DNA from: Polaribacter pacificus
GTDB taxonomy: Bacteria > Bacteroidota > Bacteroidia > Flavobacteriales > Flavobacteriaceae
Length of the DNA stretch: 64,000 bases
NCBI RefSeq assembly: GCF_038024035.1
Contig: NZ_CP150664.1
Coordinates: 1,736,001 to 1,800,000 of the forward strand
Direction: 5' to 3'
Positions 17,790 through 28,924 of this stretch are shown here, in pieces (positions within the stretch are counted from its first letter, which is position 1; each line of letters begins with the position of its first letter). Both the position numbers and the translations under genes were made by a program. The notes under the pieces were generated by a model. The model had not been told where the DNA came from. It worked only from the letters and a program-made list of their open reading frames with translations, and ran no database searches.

Positions 17790-18899
17790 TTACGCTATTA
17801 AGTCTGCCAATTCTTTACCAACCAAACTGCCAATGGCGATTCCCATGCCCCCCAAACGAACTCCGCAATACACATTTGTGCCTACTGGTTTTACGATGGC
17901 TTTTTTCTGATTTCCAACACCCATAATTCCGCTCCAGGAGTGGTCAATTTCAAAAGGGGTGTTGGGTAAAATCGTTTCTTTCAACATCCTTTTTAACTGA
18001 TCTTGAATGATTGCTGTTTGCCCAAATTCTGTGGTTTCTTCTGTTTTAAAATCCAGATTTCTTCCGCCGCCAAATAAAATTCTATCATCAATATTTCTAA
18101 AATAATAATAGCCCTTATCTAAGTGAAAGGTTCCTTTAATAGGTAGATTTTTAATGGGTTTGGTAATGATGACCTGCGCTCTTGCGGGTTGCACATTTTC
18201 TTTTAAGAGTTGTTTTGCAAATCCGTTGGTTGCGATAAAAAATTTGTTGGTTGTAAACTCAAGTTGATTGGTTTTTACAGATACCTGATCACCGTGTTCT
18301 ACAAAACTTTTGACGGTAATCGTATTGAGAATCTTGACGCCTGCTTTTTGTACTTTTAAAAGCAACTCTGTGACCATTTTTCCGGTATCTATTTGGCCTT
18401 CAAACTGATTGACACTATACCTTGGTTCTATATTTTGAAACTTAAATATATTCTCTGATTCTGAAAAAACGTCTTGCTTAAAGATTGGATAAATGAGTTT
18501 ATTTATCTGATGCTTTTTAGATGCAGATTCTTCAAATAATTGCTTGTTTAAAAATAACTCAAAGCCTTTATGCTGTTGAAAACCGATGTTTGCATCTCCT
18601 AAGTTTTCTCTTAAAAGTTGCAATCCTTCCCAGCGTTTTTTTACCAAATTAAAAATGGCTTCTTCTGTATGGGTTTTTAAATCATCGACCAGTTCTGACA
18701 GGCTTCCAAAACAAGCAAATCCTGCATTTTTAGAACTTGCTCCTTGCGGCAACATGCCTTTTTCTAGGACTAAAATCTTAGCTTTTGGGTATTTTTTCTT
18801 GAGCTGTAAAGCGCAATTTAAACCCACAATTCCGCTGCCAACGATTGTAAAATCAACCTTAGAAAACCACTCTTTAAGCTCCCAATAACTAAAGTTCAT
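17790..18899 (-). CDS. FAD-dependent oxidoreductase (DAO family)
   Basis: Flavoprotein of 369 residues. The dinucleotide-binding motif GSGIVG is at 21-26 and is followed by LEKG and the SSKNAGFACFG segment typical of D-amino-acid/glycine oxidase-like proteins such as gamma-glutamylputrescine oxidoreductase. A C-terminal GVRLGGMGIAIG closes the FAD domain. The substrate is probably an amine or amino acid but cannot be deduced. It starts three bases after the GNAT stop, in one transcript with dinB. Confidence 0.8.
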   Translation of the reverse strand: MNFSYWELKEWFSKVDFTIVGSGIVGLNCALQLKKKYPKAKILVLEKGMLPQGASSKNAGFACFGSLSELVDDLKTHTEEAIFNLVKKRWEGLQLLRENLGDANIGFQQHKGFELFLNKQLFEESASKKHQINKLIYPIFKQDVFSESENIFKFQNIEPRYSVNQFEGQIDTGKMVTELLLKVQKAGVKILNTITVKSFVEHGDQVSVKTNQLEFTTNKFFIATNGFAKQLLKENVQPARAQVIITKPIKNLPIKGTFHLDKGYYYFRNIDDRILFGGGRNLDFKTEETTEFGQTAIIQDQLKRMLKETILPNTPFEIDHSWSGIMGVGNQKKAIVKPVGTNVYCGVRLGGMGIAIGSLVGKELADLIA

Positions 18900-18902
18900 T
18901 TG

Positions 18903-19355
18903 CTAGATATTTTTTTCAAAACACAAACTATTTACAACGCCTTCATATTGTCCATAGTTTATACTCATTCGTTTGTAATTGCATTTTTGATATAATTTTA
19001 CCGCTTCTACTTGACGCTCTCCAGTTTCTAAAATACATTTTTTATATCCTAATTCTTTTGCCCAGTTTTCTAGTTCGTTCAAAATTTTGGGCGCAATTCC
19101 AAAACCTCTTTGTTCTGCAGCTACAAACATTCTTTTTACCTCAGCTCTATCAGCATCAAAATGCTTGATGGCGCCACAACCTACAGGAACCGTGTCTAAA
19201 TAAACTACAACAACATGTTTTATCACATCAATATGATTATACTGATTGTAAAAATCGTGATCTTCTCCATCGGTAATTTTTAAATACGCATCTAAGTCTT
19301 TAACCAAGTTGATAAAGTCATTATTTTTAGAGTTGGTGCGGATTATTGTCGTCAT
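18903..19355 (-). CDS. GNAT family N-acetyltransferase
   Basis: Acyl-CoA dependent acetyltransferase of 150 residues. Motif A is present as VAAEQRGFGIAPKIL (about 93-107), preceded by the AEVKRMFV strand. The C-terminal ETGERQVEAVKLYQK is typical of small-molecule GNATs. The acceptor is unknown. The start codon overlaps the dinB stop codon (TAATG), which indicates translational coupling. Confidence 0.85.
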   Translation of the reverse strand: MTTIIRTNSKNNDFINLVKDLDAYLKITDGEDHDFYNQYNHIDVIKHVVVVYLDTVPVGCGAIKHFDADRAEVKRMFVAAEQRGFGIAPKILNELENWAKELGYKKCILETGERQVEAVKLYQKCNYKRMSINYGQYEGVVNSLCFEKNI

Positions 19356-20440
19356 TAGAATTCAAATTGTAATTGTACCCAAACAGGTTCTTTCTTTTCG
19401 GTATCTAAATTAGTAAAAGAAATGCCTAACAAACGAACCGAGTTGGATAATTTTTCTTGAAAGAGTAAATCTTTTACCAAAGGCATAAACTCCTCTTGAG
19501 TTTGCATAAAATCTGAAGCCGTTTTACTTCTGGTTTGTTGGGTAAAATCGCTGTATTTTATTTTTAAGGTAATGGTTTTTCCTTTAGTTTGAGAATGCTG
19601 CATTCTTTTTTCGAGCTCTTTTGCAATGACGTTAAGGCGCTCTAGCATATAAATTTCTGATGAAATATTTTCATTGAAAGTTCTTTCTGCTGCAATTGAC
19701 TTTCGAATTCTATTGGGCTTAACTTCACTTTTGTGCACACCTCTTACAATATGGTAATAATGTGAGCCAGATTTACCAAAAAGTGTTGTTAAGTGCTCTA
19801 AACTGTGTTGCTTTAAATCCTTTCCTGTAAAAAACCCTTGACTGTGCATTTTTGCCGCAGTTACCTTTCCGACTCCATAAAACTTCTCTACGGGAAGCTT
19901 TTCTAAAAACAAACAAACCTCTTCTGGATTGATGGTTTTTTGCCCATTAGGTTTGTTTATATCTGATGCAACCTTGGCTATAAATTTGTTTATAGAAATA
20001 CCTGCAGAGGCCCTTAAGCCTAAGTTATCGTATATTTTTTGTCTAATTTCTTGAGCGATCAAACTCGCAGAAGGATTTCCCTTTTTGTTGATGGTTACAT
20101 CTAAATAGGCCTCATCCAAAGACAGTGGCTCTACCAGATCTGTATACTCGTAAAATATTTCGCGAATCTGTTTCGAAATTTCCTTGTATCTAGAAAATCT
20201 CGGTGGAACAAAAATTAAATCTGGACATAATTTTTTAGCCAGGGCTCCAGTCATTGCAGAGCGAACACCAAATTTTCTAGCCTCGTAATTAGCCGCAGAA
20301 ATCACCCCTCTAATTTCATTTCCACCAACAGCCAAAGGGACACCAACAAGAGTTGGATTGTCTAACTCCTCCACCGAAGCGTAGAAAGCATCCATATCTA
20401 CGTGTATAATTTTTCGAAAAGGAGGTGCTAGTTTCATCAT
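19355..20440 (-). CDS. dinB: DNA polymerase IV (Y family)
   Basis: Translesion DNA polymerase of 361 residues. Catalytic carboxylates are in DMD (Asp15, Asp17) and SLDE (Asp109, Glu110). The little-finger domain is present at the C terminus, followed by a short tail without an evident beta-clamp motif beyond QLQFEF. Starts at residue 1 or 2 are both possible (MM). It lies 21 bases after the hydrolase gene. No LexA-like operator could be recognised upstream. Confidence 0.93.
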   Translation of the reverse strand: MMKLAPPFRKIIHVDMDAFYASVEELDNPTLVGVPLAVGGNEIRGVISAANYEARKFGVRSAMTGALAKKLCPDLIFVPPRFSRYKEISKQIREIFYEYTDLVEPLSLDEAYLDVTINKKGNPSASLIAQEIRQKIYDNLGLRASAGISINKFIAKVASDINKPNGQKTINPEEVCLFLEKLPVEKFYGVGKVTAAKMHSQGFFTGKDLKQHSLEHLTTLFGKSGSHYYHIVRGVHKSEVKPNRIRKSIAAERTFNENISSEIYMLERLNVIAKELEKRMQHSQTKGKTITLKIKYSDFTQQTRSKTASDFMQTQEEFMPLVKDLLFQEKLSNSVRLLGISFTNLDTEKKEPVWVQLQFEF

Positions 20441-20461
20441 TCAAAAATAACGAAACTGCCT

Positions 20462-21304
20462 TCATTTTTTTAAAAAAGCAATCGACAATTTTACTACTTC
20501 AGCTAATTGAGTCGAAAGTGCTGGCTCATGCCAAGGATGAGAGGTGTTAAAAACATGATTGGCCTTTTCAATCCTATTAAATTGACTTTTTGGATTCCAT
20601 GAATGAAGTTGGATAGCTTCATCAATCAAAACAGAAGAGTCTTGGGTTCCATGCAATATAAGATACGGTATTTGTAAATTAGAAACAGCTCTTTTAATAG
20701 TCAAACGGGTTTCATTTTCTAAAAAATCTTCATAAAACTGATAAAAATGTGGCATGTTTTGCTTGGTTCTTCCATTCAACACATATTTTACACCGTCCTT
20801 TTTCCACTGATCAAGATTGCCAGAAGTTGCTGTTCTTTTTGCTAGATCACAGACTCCTGCCAATGAAATTACCTTGCTTACTCTAGTATCTTCTTCAGCC
20901 TTGATGGTTACGATACCACCTCCGCGACTGTGGCCCATTAATGATAGCTCTTCTACGTTTAGTTCTTCTTGAATCTCTGGATTGGTAAAAACCCAATCAA
21001 TAACCGTTTTTAAATCATCTAGTTCTTTAGTGTAATTATTGTTCCCAAAGGCTTCTAGATCAGGAAAATCAATAGGTTGATTTACGGTTCCTCCATTGTG
21101 AGAAAAATTGAATTTCACAAAGAAAAACCCCGCATCAGCAAAAGCTTTTGCCATAATATTCCACGCTCCCCAATCTTTAAACCCCTTGTAACCATGGCAA
21201 AAAATAAGCACAGGTTTTGGCTGCTTGTTTTGGTTTGCAAAGACATCCAAAACAATAGGTTTATGATTTGGTCCTTTTAGTACGATGTTTTTGGTTTCCT
21301 TTAT
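20462..21304 (-). CDS. Alpha/beta hydrolase (dienelactone hydrolase-like), probable non-ATG start
   Basis: Serine hydrolase with nucleophile in GHSRGGG, oxyanion region FCHGYKGFKDWGAW, acid in HGTQD and catalytic histidine in KANHVF. A TTG at 21250 gives 262 residues but removes the first beta-strand. The open frame continues upstream through KETKNIVLKGPNHKPIV, which looks like the missing N-terminal strand; the only start-like codon there is ATA at 21302-21304 (280 residues), a stop codon precedes it. Either a rare ATA start is used or the TTG is the start of a shortened protein. Substrate unknown. First gene of a run leading to dinB. Confidence 0.75.
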   Translation of the reverse strand: MKETKNIVLKGPNHKPIVLDVFANQNKQPKPVLIFCHGYKGFKDWGAWNIMAKAFADAGFFFVKFNFSHNGGTVNQPIDFPDLEAFGNNNYTKELDDLKTVIDWVFTNPEIQEELNVEELSLMGHSRGGGIVTIKAEEDTRVSKVISLAGVCDLAKRTATSGNLDQWKKDGVKYVLNGRTKQNMPHFYQFYEDFLENETRLTIKRAVSNLQIPYLILHGTQDSSVLIDEAIQLHSWNPKSQFNRIEKANHVFNTSHPWHEPALSTQLAEVVKLSIAFLKK

Positions 21305-21311
21305 TTTTTAA

Positions 21312-21349
21312 AAATAAAAAAAGCGCATCAAATAGATGCGCTTTTTTTT
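21312..21349 (-). terminator. Intrinsic terminator after gdhA
   Basis: Stem aagcgcatc (21321-21329) with 21335-21343, five-base loop, A-tract and T-tract on either side. It lies 20 bases past the gdhA stop. Confidence 0.88.
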
Positions 21350-21368
21350 ATATTTAATAGGTTGCTGT

Positions 21369-22715
<1,347 letters not shown>

Positions 22716-22762
22716 TTAAATCTATTTTTTTAGATGTTAATATTTTATGTTAAATAACGGGG

Positions 22763-22770
22763 CAAAGATA
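22763..22770 (-). promoter_or_regulatory. Promoter core of gdhA
   Basis: tatctttg on the minus strand, a perfect TAnnTTTG match, 50 bases upstream of the gdhA ATG, followed by gcc. Confidence 0.65.
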
Positions 22771-22909
22771 ACTATTTTTAAAATCTATTTTTTTAAAAAA
22801 GATGGTTTATTTTCATTTATGGTTATTTTTCTCAATCGATTTCGCTAAAGACTTTCTCTAAGGTTTTGAACTCTTAAAGAATCGTATGGAAAAATTGATT
22901 TAAAAATCT

Positions 22910-22917
22910 TAAATTTG
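22910..22917 (+). promoter_or_regulatory. Promoter core of pheS
   Basis: taaatttg matches TAnnTTTG 24 bases upstream of the ATG at 22942. A TTG start at 22915 would lie inside it and is therefore rejected. Confidence 0.55.
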
Positions 22918-22941
22918 CCATCTAATTATTGGAAACATAAA

Positions 22942-23961
22942 ATGTTAGACAAAGTAAAAGAACTGATTGGTGAAGTTGAGGCTTTTAAAGCAAGCTCAAA
23001 AGAAGAAATCGAGGCGTTTAGAATAAAGTATTTAGGAAGCAAGGGCTTATTAAAAGAGTTGTTTGCTGAATTTAAAAATGTTGATGCTGCCATGCGTAAA
23101 GATTTTGGTCAAGCATTAAACAATTTAAAGAATGCTTCTGAAAACAAAGTTTCGGCTTTGCAACAGGCCTTAGATAATTCAGTAGAGGAAAATGCTTTTT
23201 ATGGTGATTTAACACGTCCTCATGAGCCAATAGAATTGGGTTCACGCCACCCAATATCTATCGTTAAAAATCAAATTATTGAGGTTTTTAATAGAATTGG
23301 ATTTACCGTATCTGAAGGTCCTGAAATAGAGGATGATTGGCATAATTTTACCGCCTTAAACTTGCCAGAATACCATCCAGCAAGAGATATGCAGGATACA
23401 TTTTTTATAGAAAAAAATCCAGACACATTATTAAGAACTCATACATCTTCTGTACAAGTTCGTTATATGGAGAACAATAAACCTCCAATTAGAACTATTT
23501 CTCCAGGAAGAGTTTTTAGAAATGAAGATATTTCTGCAAGAGCTCATTGTATTTTCCATCAGGTAGAAGGTTTATATATTGACACTGATGTTTCTTTTGC
23601 TGATTTAAAACAAACACTTCTATACTTTACCAAAGAGATGTTTGGTAAATCAAAAATCCGTTTACGCCCTTCTTATTTTCCGTTTACAGAGCCTAGTGCA
23701 GAAGTAGATATTTACTGGGGGTTAGAAACAGAAACAGACTATAGAATTACCAAAGGAACAGGTTGGTTAGAAATTATGGGTTGTGGTATGGTAGATCCTA
23801 ATGTATTAAAAAATGCTAATATTGATCCAACTAAATACTCTGGTTACGCCTTTGGAATGGGAATAGAGCGTATTGCTATGTTGTTGTATCAAATTCCTGA
23901 TATCCGTATGTTTTATGAAAACGATGTTCGTTTTTTAGAGCAGTTTAAATCCGTTCTATAA
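22942..23961 (+). CDS. pheS: Phenylalanine--tRNA ligase alpha subunit
   Basis: Catalytic alpha subunit (339 residues) of the alpha2beta2 synthetase. An N-terminal coiled-coil tRNA-binding arm is followed by the class II catalytic core with [14 protein letters not shown] (about 110-125), motif 2 with [16 protein letters not shown] and motif 3 [10 protein letters not shown] near the end. pheT is not in the window, so the two subunit genes are separated in this genome. ATG at 22942 is supported by the promoter core just upstream. Confidence 0.96.
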   Translation: MLDKVKELIGEVEAFKASSKEEIEAFRIKYLGSKGLLKELFAEFKNVDAAMRKDFGQALNNLKNASENKVSALQQALDNSVEENAFYGDLTRPHEPIELGSRHPISIVKNQIIEVFNRIGFTVSEGPEIEDDWHNFTALNLPEYHPARDMQDTFFIEKNPDTLLRTHTSSVQVRYMENNKPPIRTISPGRVFRNEDISARAHCIFHQVEGLYIDTDVSFADLKQTLLYFTKEMFGKSKIRLRPSYFPFTEPSAEVDIYWGLETETDYRITKGTGWLEIMGCGMVDPNVLKNANIDPTKYSGYAFGMGIERIAMLLYQIPDIRMFYENDVRFLEQFKSVL

Positions 23962-23980
23962 ACACTACAAAATCTATTTA

Positions 23981-24006
23981 AAGCCGATATTTCTATCGGC
24001 TTTTTT
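23981..24006 (+). terminator. Intrinsic terminator after pheS
   Basis: Stem aagccgata (23981-23989) with 23994-24002, four-base loop, followed by six T. It separates pheS from the efflux operon promoter. Confidence 0.88.
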
Positions 24007-24028
24007 AGTTACTATTAAATTTACTTCG

Positions 24029-24054
24029 ATTAGTTCGGTTTATTCCGAACTAAT
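24029..24054. promoter_or_regulatory. 26-bp palindrome, probable operator of the efflux operon
   Basis: attagttcgg (24029-24038), six-base spacer, then its exact reverse complement (24045-24054). It covers the place of the -33 element and ends four bases before the promoter core, so a bound dimer would block RNA polymerase. The most likely binder is the winged-helix regulator encoded 74 bases downstream, or the TetR protein at the end of the operon. Confidence 0.65.
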
Positions 24055-24058
24055 TATT

Positions 24059-24066
24059 TATCTTTG
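24059..24066 (+). promoter_or_regulatory. Promoter core of the efflux operon
   Basis: tatctttg, a perfect TAnnTTTG match, 62 bases upstream of the regulator ATG and immediately right of the palindrome. Confidence 0.65.
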
Positions 24067-24127
24067 CAGTCCAAATTTACTGTGAAGGTCTCAGTGACCT
24101 CTATAAACAGTACTAAAACTATTAAAA

Positions 24128-24631
24128 ATGAAAGAAGAAATCTGCGAAGAAAAAATGCGCTTAGTTGAAAAATTAGGAGTGCATTTAGAAAATAGAGAAC
24201 AGTTAGCTCCTGTCGCTGCACGTATTTTATCTTATATAATTCTAACAGGCAAAAAAGGTACAACCTTTGAAGAAATGGTTAACATTCTTTGCGCAAGTAA
24301 GAGTACCATTTCTACACATCTCAATCATCTACAAGATTTACACAAAATAGAATATTTTACAAAAACTGGAGATCGTAAAAAGTACTTTGTTATTAATAAA
24401 GACTCTATAGTCCAACATATTGATGATTTAATAAATGAGTGGCAAGAAGTAAGAGAACTTCATCTAGAAATAAAAAACTACAAAGAAGTTCTTAATACTA
24501 AGAAGATAAAAAAAAATGAAGAAAAATTTGATTTAAATTTTCACAACGATTATATAAAATTTTTAGATGAAGCATCTACCTCAATCAAAGAATTAAAACT
24601 AAAATTAATAAACAACCATTTCGATATTTAA
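24128..24631 (+). CDS. GbsR/MarR-type winged-helix transcriptional regulator
   Basis: DNA-binding protein of 167 residues. The winged-helix domain (about 25-100) has a recognition helix around SKSTISTHLNHLQ and a wing containing TKTGDRKKYF, the GbsR-like arrangement. The C-terminal third is a predicted coiled coil for dimerisation. It is the first gene of the RND efflux operon (13 bases to the adaptor) and most likely represses its own promoter through the adjacent palindrome. The ligand is unknown. Confidence 0.85.
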   Translation: MKEEICEEKMRLVEKLGVHLENREQLAPVAARILSYIILTGKKGTTFEEMVNILCASKSTISTHLNHLQDLHKIEYFTKTGDRKKYFVINKDSIVQHIDDLINEWQEVRELHLEIKNYKEVLNTKKIKKNEEKFDLNFHNDYIKFLDEASTSIKELKLKLINNHFDI

Positions 24632-24644
24632 AATAAGATTTAAA

Positions 24645-25769
24645 ATGAACAATAAATTATTCACATTAGTAGTACTAAGTATATTTTTCTTGGTTAGTTG
24701 CGCAACCGATGAAGCACAAAAAACTGCTGTAGTACAAGCTCCCGCACCATCTTTCCCTGTAACTAAATTGATGACTAAAACAGTCATTAGTTATCAAGAA
24801 TACCCAACAAATATAGAAGGTATTATAAATAGTGATGTTAGAGCAAAAACTTCTGGCTACATAAAAAAAGTATTCGTAGATGAAGGACAAAAAGTTCGCA
24901 AAGGTCAAGTTTTATTTGAATTAGAAACACAATCCTTAAGTCAAGATGCTGGCGCTGCAAAAGCGCGTATTAATGTTGCTCAAGTTGAGGTTGATAAATT
25001 AATTCCACTTGTAGAAAAAAATATTATTAGCCCAGTGCAATTAGAAACCGCCAAAGCAAATTTAGCACAAGCTAAAGCCAATTATAGTAGCATTAATGCT
25101 AATATTGGTTACGCAACTGTTAAAAGCCCTGTAGATGGTTATGTTGGTGCCATTCCCTTTCGTGAAGGATCTTTGGTAAGCGCAACAAACCAAATGCCAT
25201 TAACCACCGTTTCCGACATTAAACAAGTATATGCGTTCTTTTCAATGAATGAAACGGAATATTTAGATTTCCTTCAAACTACTGAAGGGAAAACCTTAAA
25301 AGAAAAAGTTGATAATGTTCCAGAAGTGCAATTGGTATTAGCAAATGGATTTGATTATCCTGAAAAAGGAAACATTCAAACCGTAACAGGGCAAATAGAC
25401 CCAAACACAGGAACCGTAAGTTTTAGAGCCATTTTTGATAACCCGAATCAGTTAGTTACTAATGGAAATAGTGGAACCATAAGAATTCCTGTAGTATATG
25501 AAAATGCTGTTATAATTCCACAAGCAGCAACCTTTGAGCAACAAGGACGTATTCTTGCTTATAAAGTAAGTGAAGATAACAAATCTATTGCTACTGTTAT
25601 AAAAATAAAAGGTGAAGTTGATAATTTATATGTTGTAGAGTCTGGTTTAAAACAAGGCGATAAAATAATTGTAAAAGGTATTGGAAAACTCAAAAATGAA
25701 ACACCTATACAACCAAATGAAGTTGTGTTTGATAGTGTTGCAAAACCAATTAAACCTTTATTTCAATAA
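24645..25769 (+). CDS. RND efflux periplasmic adaptor lipoprotein (AcrA/MexA type)
   Basis: Membrane fusion protein of 374 residues, lipidated at Cys19 (FFLVSC). It has the biotinyl-lipoyl halves (VRAKTSGYIKKVFVDEGQKV about 66-85 and TVKSPVDGYVG), a rather short alpha-hairpin between them, beta-barrel and membrane-proximal domains. It links the inner-membrane pump to the outer-membrane channel encoded by the next two genes. Spacing to the pump gene is 20 bases. Confidence 0.93.
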   Translation: MNNKLFTLVVLSIFFLVSCATDEAQKTAVVQAPAPSFPVTKLMTKTVISYQEYPTNIEGIINSDVRAKTSGYIKKVFVDEGQKVRKGQVLFELETQSLSQDAGAAKARINVAQVEVDKLIPLVEKNIISPVQLETAKANLAQAKANYSSINANIGYATVKSPVDGYVGAIPFREGSLVSATNQMPLTTVSDIKQVYAFFSMNETEYLDFLQTTEGKTLKEKVDNVPEVQLVLANGFDYPEKGNIQTVTGQIDPNTGTVSFRAIFDNPNQLVTNGNSGTIRIPVVYENAVIIPQAATFEQQGRILAYKVSEDNKSIATVIKIKGEVDNLYVVESGLKQGDKIIVKGIGKLKNETPIQPNEVVFDSVAKPIKPLFQ

Positions 25770-25789
25770 TAACATCTTAATTATTAATT

Positions 25790-28700
25790 ATGTTAAAAAC
25801 ATTCATTGAAAGACCTGTATTATCTACAGTTATTTCTATCATTATCGTTATACTTGGAGTTTTAGGTTATAATGCTTTACCCGTAGAACAATACCCAGAT
25901 ATTGCGCCACCAACCATTAAAGTAAGAGCTAGTTATCCAGGAGCTAGTGCAGAAACCATTCTAGAAAGTGTTATTATTCCTATTGAAGAACAAATTAATG
26001 GTGTAGAAGGCATGACCTATATTACCTCTTCTGCAACAAATAATGGTACGGCAGATATTACCGTTTATTTTGACCAAAAAACAGATCCAGATATTGCGGC
26101 TGTAAATGTTCAAAATCGTGTATCTCGTGCCAACCCATTATTACCTCAAGAAGTTGTACAAACTGGAGTTATTACACAGAAACAACAAACATCAGCTTTA
26201 ATGTTTATGTCTGTATATTCAGAAAATCCAGATTACAATAGCACTTATGTTCAAAATTACTTGAAAATTAACGTGATTCCAACATTGCAAAGAATTAATG
26301 GTGTTGGAGATGTTAATGTATTTTCTCAACAAGATTATGCTATGCGTGTTTGGTTAAAACCAGAAAAATTAGCAGCTTATCATTTAATTCCTTCCGATAT
26401 TCAAGCAGCGCTTCGTGAGCAAAGTTTAGAAGCATCAGCAGGTTCTCTTGGGCAGAATAATGGCGAATCATTTTCATATAACATTAAATATAGTGGTCGT
26501 TTTAAAACCGAAAAACAATATGAAAACATTATTGTTAAAGCATTAGATAATGGACAATATTTGCATCTAAAAGATGTTGCCAAAATTGAATTAGATGCGC
26601 AATCTTATGGTTCAATTGCCCAAACTAATGGTTTTCCAAGTATTAATATGGCAATCTATCAAACGGCAGGTTCTAATGCACAGGAAATCATTACTCAAAT
26701 TAAATCTGAATTAAATCGTCTTGAAAAAGATTTTCCTAAAGGCGTAAAAGCTTTTATAAATTACGATACCAATGACTTTTTAACAGCTTCTATGAATAAG
26801 GTGCGTAATACACTTTTAGAAGCTTTTGTTTTGGTATTTCTTGTGGTATTTATCTTTCTTCAAGATTTTCGTTCTACTTTAATTCCAGCTATTTCGGTTC
26901 CAGTTTCTATTATTGGTACTTTTTTCTTTCTTAATTTATTTGGTTATTCCATTAATTTATTAACTTTATTTGCATTGGTTCTTGCCATTGGTATTGTGGT
27001 AGATGATGCTATTGTGGTTGTAGAAGCCGTCCATGCCAAAATTGATGATGGCGAGAAAAGTGCCAAAAAAGCAACTTTAGATGCCATGCATGAAATATCT
27101 GGTGCCATCATTTCAATTACCTTGGTTATGGCAGCCGTATTTATCCCAGTTACTTTTGTACAAGGACCAACAGGGGTTTTTTATGAGCAATTTGGTGTTA
27201 CATTAATTGTGGCTATTTTAATTTCAGCAGTAAATGCATTGACTTTAAGTCCAGCATTGTGTGCGCTATTCTTAAAACCTCATGACGGAAATGAAAAAAA
27301 GAAAGGTTTCATGCAACGTTTTTATGCAGCTTTCAACAGAGGCTTTAACGCAACAACAGAACGCTACGGAAGGTCTTTATCGTTTTTATATAATAATAAA
27401 TGGGTTACTGTAGCTATATTGGTTTTGGCTTCTGTTGGTATTTGGTGGTCTGCAAGTACAACATCTACTGGTTTTGTACCAGATGAAGATAGAGGACTAA
27501 TTTTTATTAATGTAGAGTTACCACCAGGAGCTTCAATTGATAGAACCTATCAAGTTACAGAAGAAATTTTTGCAAAAGCTAATAAACTTGAAGGTATACA
27601 AGGTATTTCATTAATCAATGGGTTTAGTTTAATTAGTGGTTCAGGTAGTAATTATGCCTTAGGATTTATAAAACTGAAAGATTGGTCAGAACGTGACGAG
27701 AGCCAAAGTAGTGCTGCCATTACTGGAAAAATGTTTGGTATTGCAGCAGGAATTCCCGAAGCAAATATCATCTTTTTTACACCACCAAGTATTCCAGGAT
27801 TTGGATTATCTGCTGGTTTTGAAGTCAATCTATTAGACCGTTCTGGAGGTGAGTTTACGGAGTTAGACCAAGCCACACAACAGTTTATTGGTAGTTTGAT
27901 GGAACACCCAGAAATACAATACGGACAATCGTCATTCAATACCAAATATCCACAATACGAAATGGAAATTAATGTGCCTTTAGCTAAAAAATCTGGTGTT
28001 CCCATCAGTAGTATTTTCTCTACAATGCAAGGGTATATAGGCGGTGTTTACGCTGCAGATTTTGCACGATTTGGTAAACAATATCGTGTATATATGCAAG
28101 CATTACCAGAAGATAGAGCAGATAAAAGTGCTTTAAATGAATTATATATAAAAACAGGAAATGGAGACATGACGCCTATTACACAGTTTATAACTTTAAA
28201 GCGTGTATTTGGACCACAATCTGTAACTCGTTTTAATTTATACAATTCCACAAAAGTATCTGGAGCTGCTAATCCTGGGTTTAGTACTGGAGATGCCTTG
28301 GCAGTTGTTCAAGCCGAAGCTGCAAAGTTACCAAGTAATTATGATGTGGCTTACTCAGGGTTATCTCGTGAAGAGGTTAATGCCAGTAACCAAACCGTTA
28401 TAATCTTTATGCTGTGTATTATATTTGTATACTTCTTATTAGCAGCACAATATGAAAGTTACTTATTACCTTTGGCAGTTATTTTATCATTGCCTTTAGG
28501 TGTATTTGGTGCGTTTTTATCAACTAAAATATTTGGATTAGAAAATAACATCTATTTCCAGATTGCCTTAATTATGTTGGTTGGTTTGTTGGCGAAGAAT
28601 GCGATTTTAATTGTAGAATTTGCCATACAACGTAGACGAAATGGAGAAAGCATTGTAGATGCAGCAATTCATGGTGCCAAAGCACGTTTACGTCCAATTT

Positions 28701-28924
28701 TAATGACTTCTTTCGCTTTTATTCTTGGATTAATGCCATTAGTATTAGCAAAAGGTGTTGGTGCCGAAGGTAACAGATCTATTGGTACTGGTGCTGCAGG
28801 AGGAATGCTTATAGGGACTGTTTTAGGTGTGTTTGTAATTCCTATTTTATTTATACTATTTCAGTGGTTACAAGAAAAAGTTTCTAGTAAACCAGCAGTT
28901 ATTTCTCAACAATATGAAGACTAA
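25790..28924 (+). CDS. RND multidrug efflux pump, inner-membrane permease (AcrB/HAE1 type)
   Basis: Proton-driven trimeric exporter of 1044 residues, normal for the HAE1 family. Twelve transmembrane segments surround two large periplasmic loops. Proton-relay residues are intact: Asp405-Asp406 in the VVDDAIVVVE segment and Lys936 in LLAKNAI. The N terminus FIERPVLSTVISI and the VEQYPDIAPP motif are typical. Substrates cannot be read from sequence; hydrophobic toxicants or bile-salt-like compounds are usual. The stop overlaps the start of the channel gene. Confidence 0.95.
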   Translation: MLKTFIERPVLSTVISIIIVILGVLGYNALPVEQYPDIAPPTIKVRASYPGASAETILESVIIPIEEQINGVEGMTYITSSATNNGTADITVYFDQKTDPDIAAVNVQNRVSRANPLLPQEVVQTGVITQKQQTSALMFMSVYSENPDYNSTYVQNYLKINVIPTLQRINGVGDVNVFSQQDYAMRVWLKPEKLAAYHLIPSDIQAALREQSLEASAGSLGQNNGESFSYNIKYSGRFKTEKQYENIIVKALDNGQYLHLKDVAKIELDAQSYGSIAQTNGFPSINMAIYQTAGSNAQEIITQIKSELNRLEKDFPKGVKAFINYDTNDFLTASMNKVRNTLLEAFVLVFLVVFIFLQDFRSTLIPAISVPVSIIGTFFFLNLFGYSINLLTLFALVLAIGIVVDDAIVVVEAVHAKIDDGEKSAKKATLDAMHEISGAIISITLVMAAVFIPVTFVQGPTGVFYEQFGVTLIVAILISAVNALTLSPALCALFLKPHDGNEKKKGFMQRFYAAFNRGFNATTERYGRSLSFLYNNKWVTVAILVLASVGIWWSASTTSTGFVPDEDRGLIFINVELPPGASIDRTYQVTEEIFAKANKLEGIQGISLINGFSLISGSGSNYALGFIKLKDWSERDESQSSAAITGKMFGIAAGIPEANIIFFTPPSIPGFGLSAGFEVNLLDRSGGEFTELDQATQQFIGSLMEHPEIQYGQSSFNTKYPQYEMEINVPLAKKSGVPISSIFSTMQGYIGGVYAADFARFGKQYRVYMQALPEDRADKSALNELYIKTGNGDMTPITQFITLKRVFGPQSVTRFNLYNSTKVSGAANPGFSTGDALAVVQAEAAKLPSNYDVAYSGLSREEVNASNQTVIIFMLCIIFVYFLLAAQYESYLLPLAVILSLPLGVFGAFLSTKIFGLENNIYFQIALIMLVGLLAKNAILIVEFAIQRRRNGESIVDAAIHGAKARLRPILMTSFAFILGLMPLVLAKGVGAEGNRSIGTGAAGGMLIGTVLGVFVIPILFILFQWLQEKVSSKPAVISQQYED

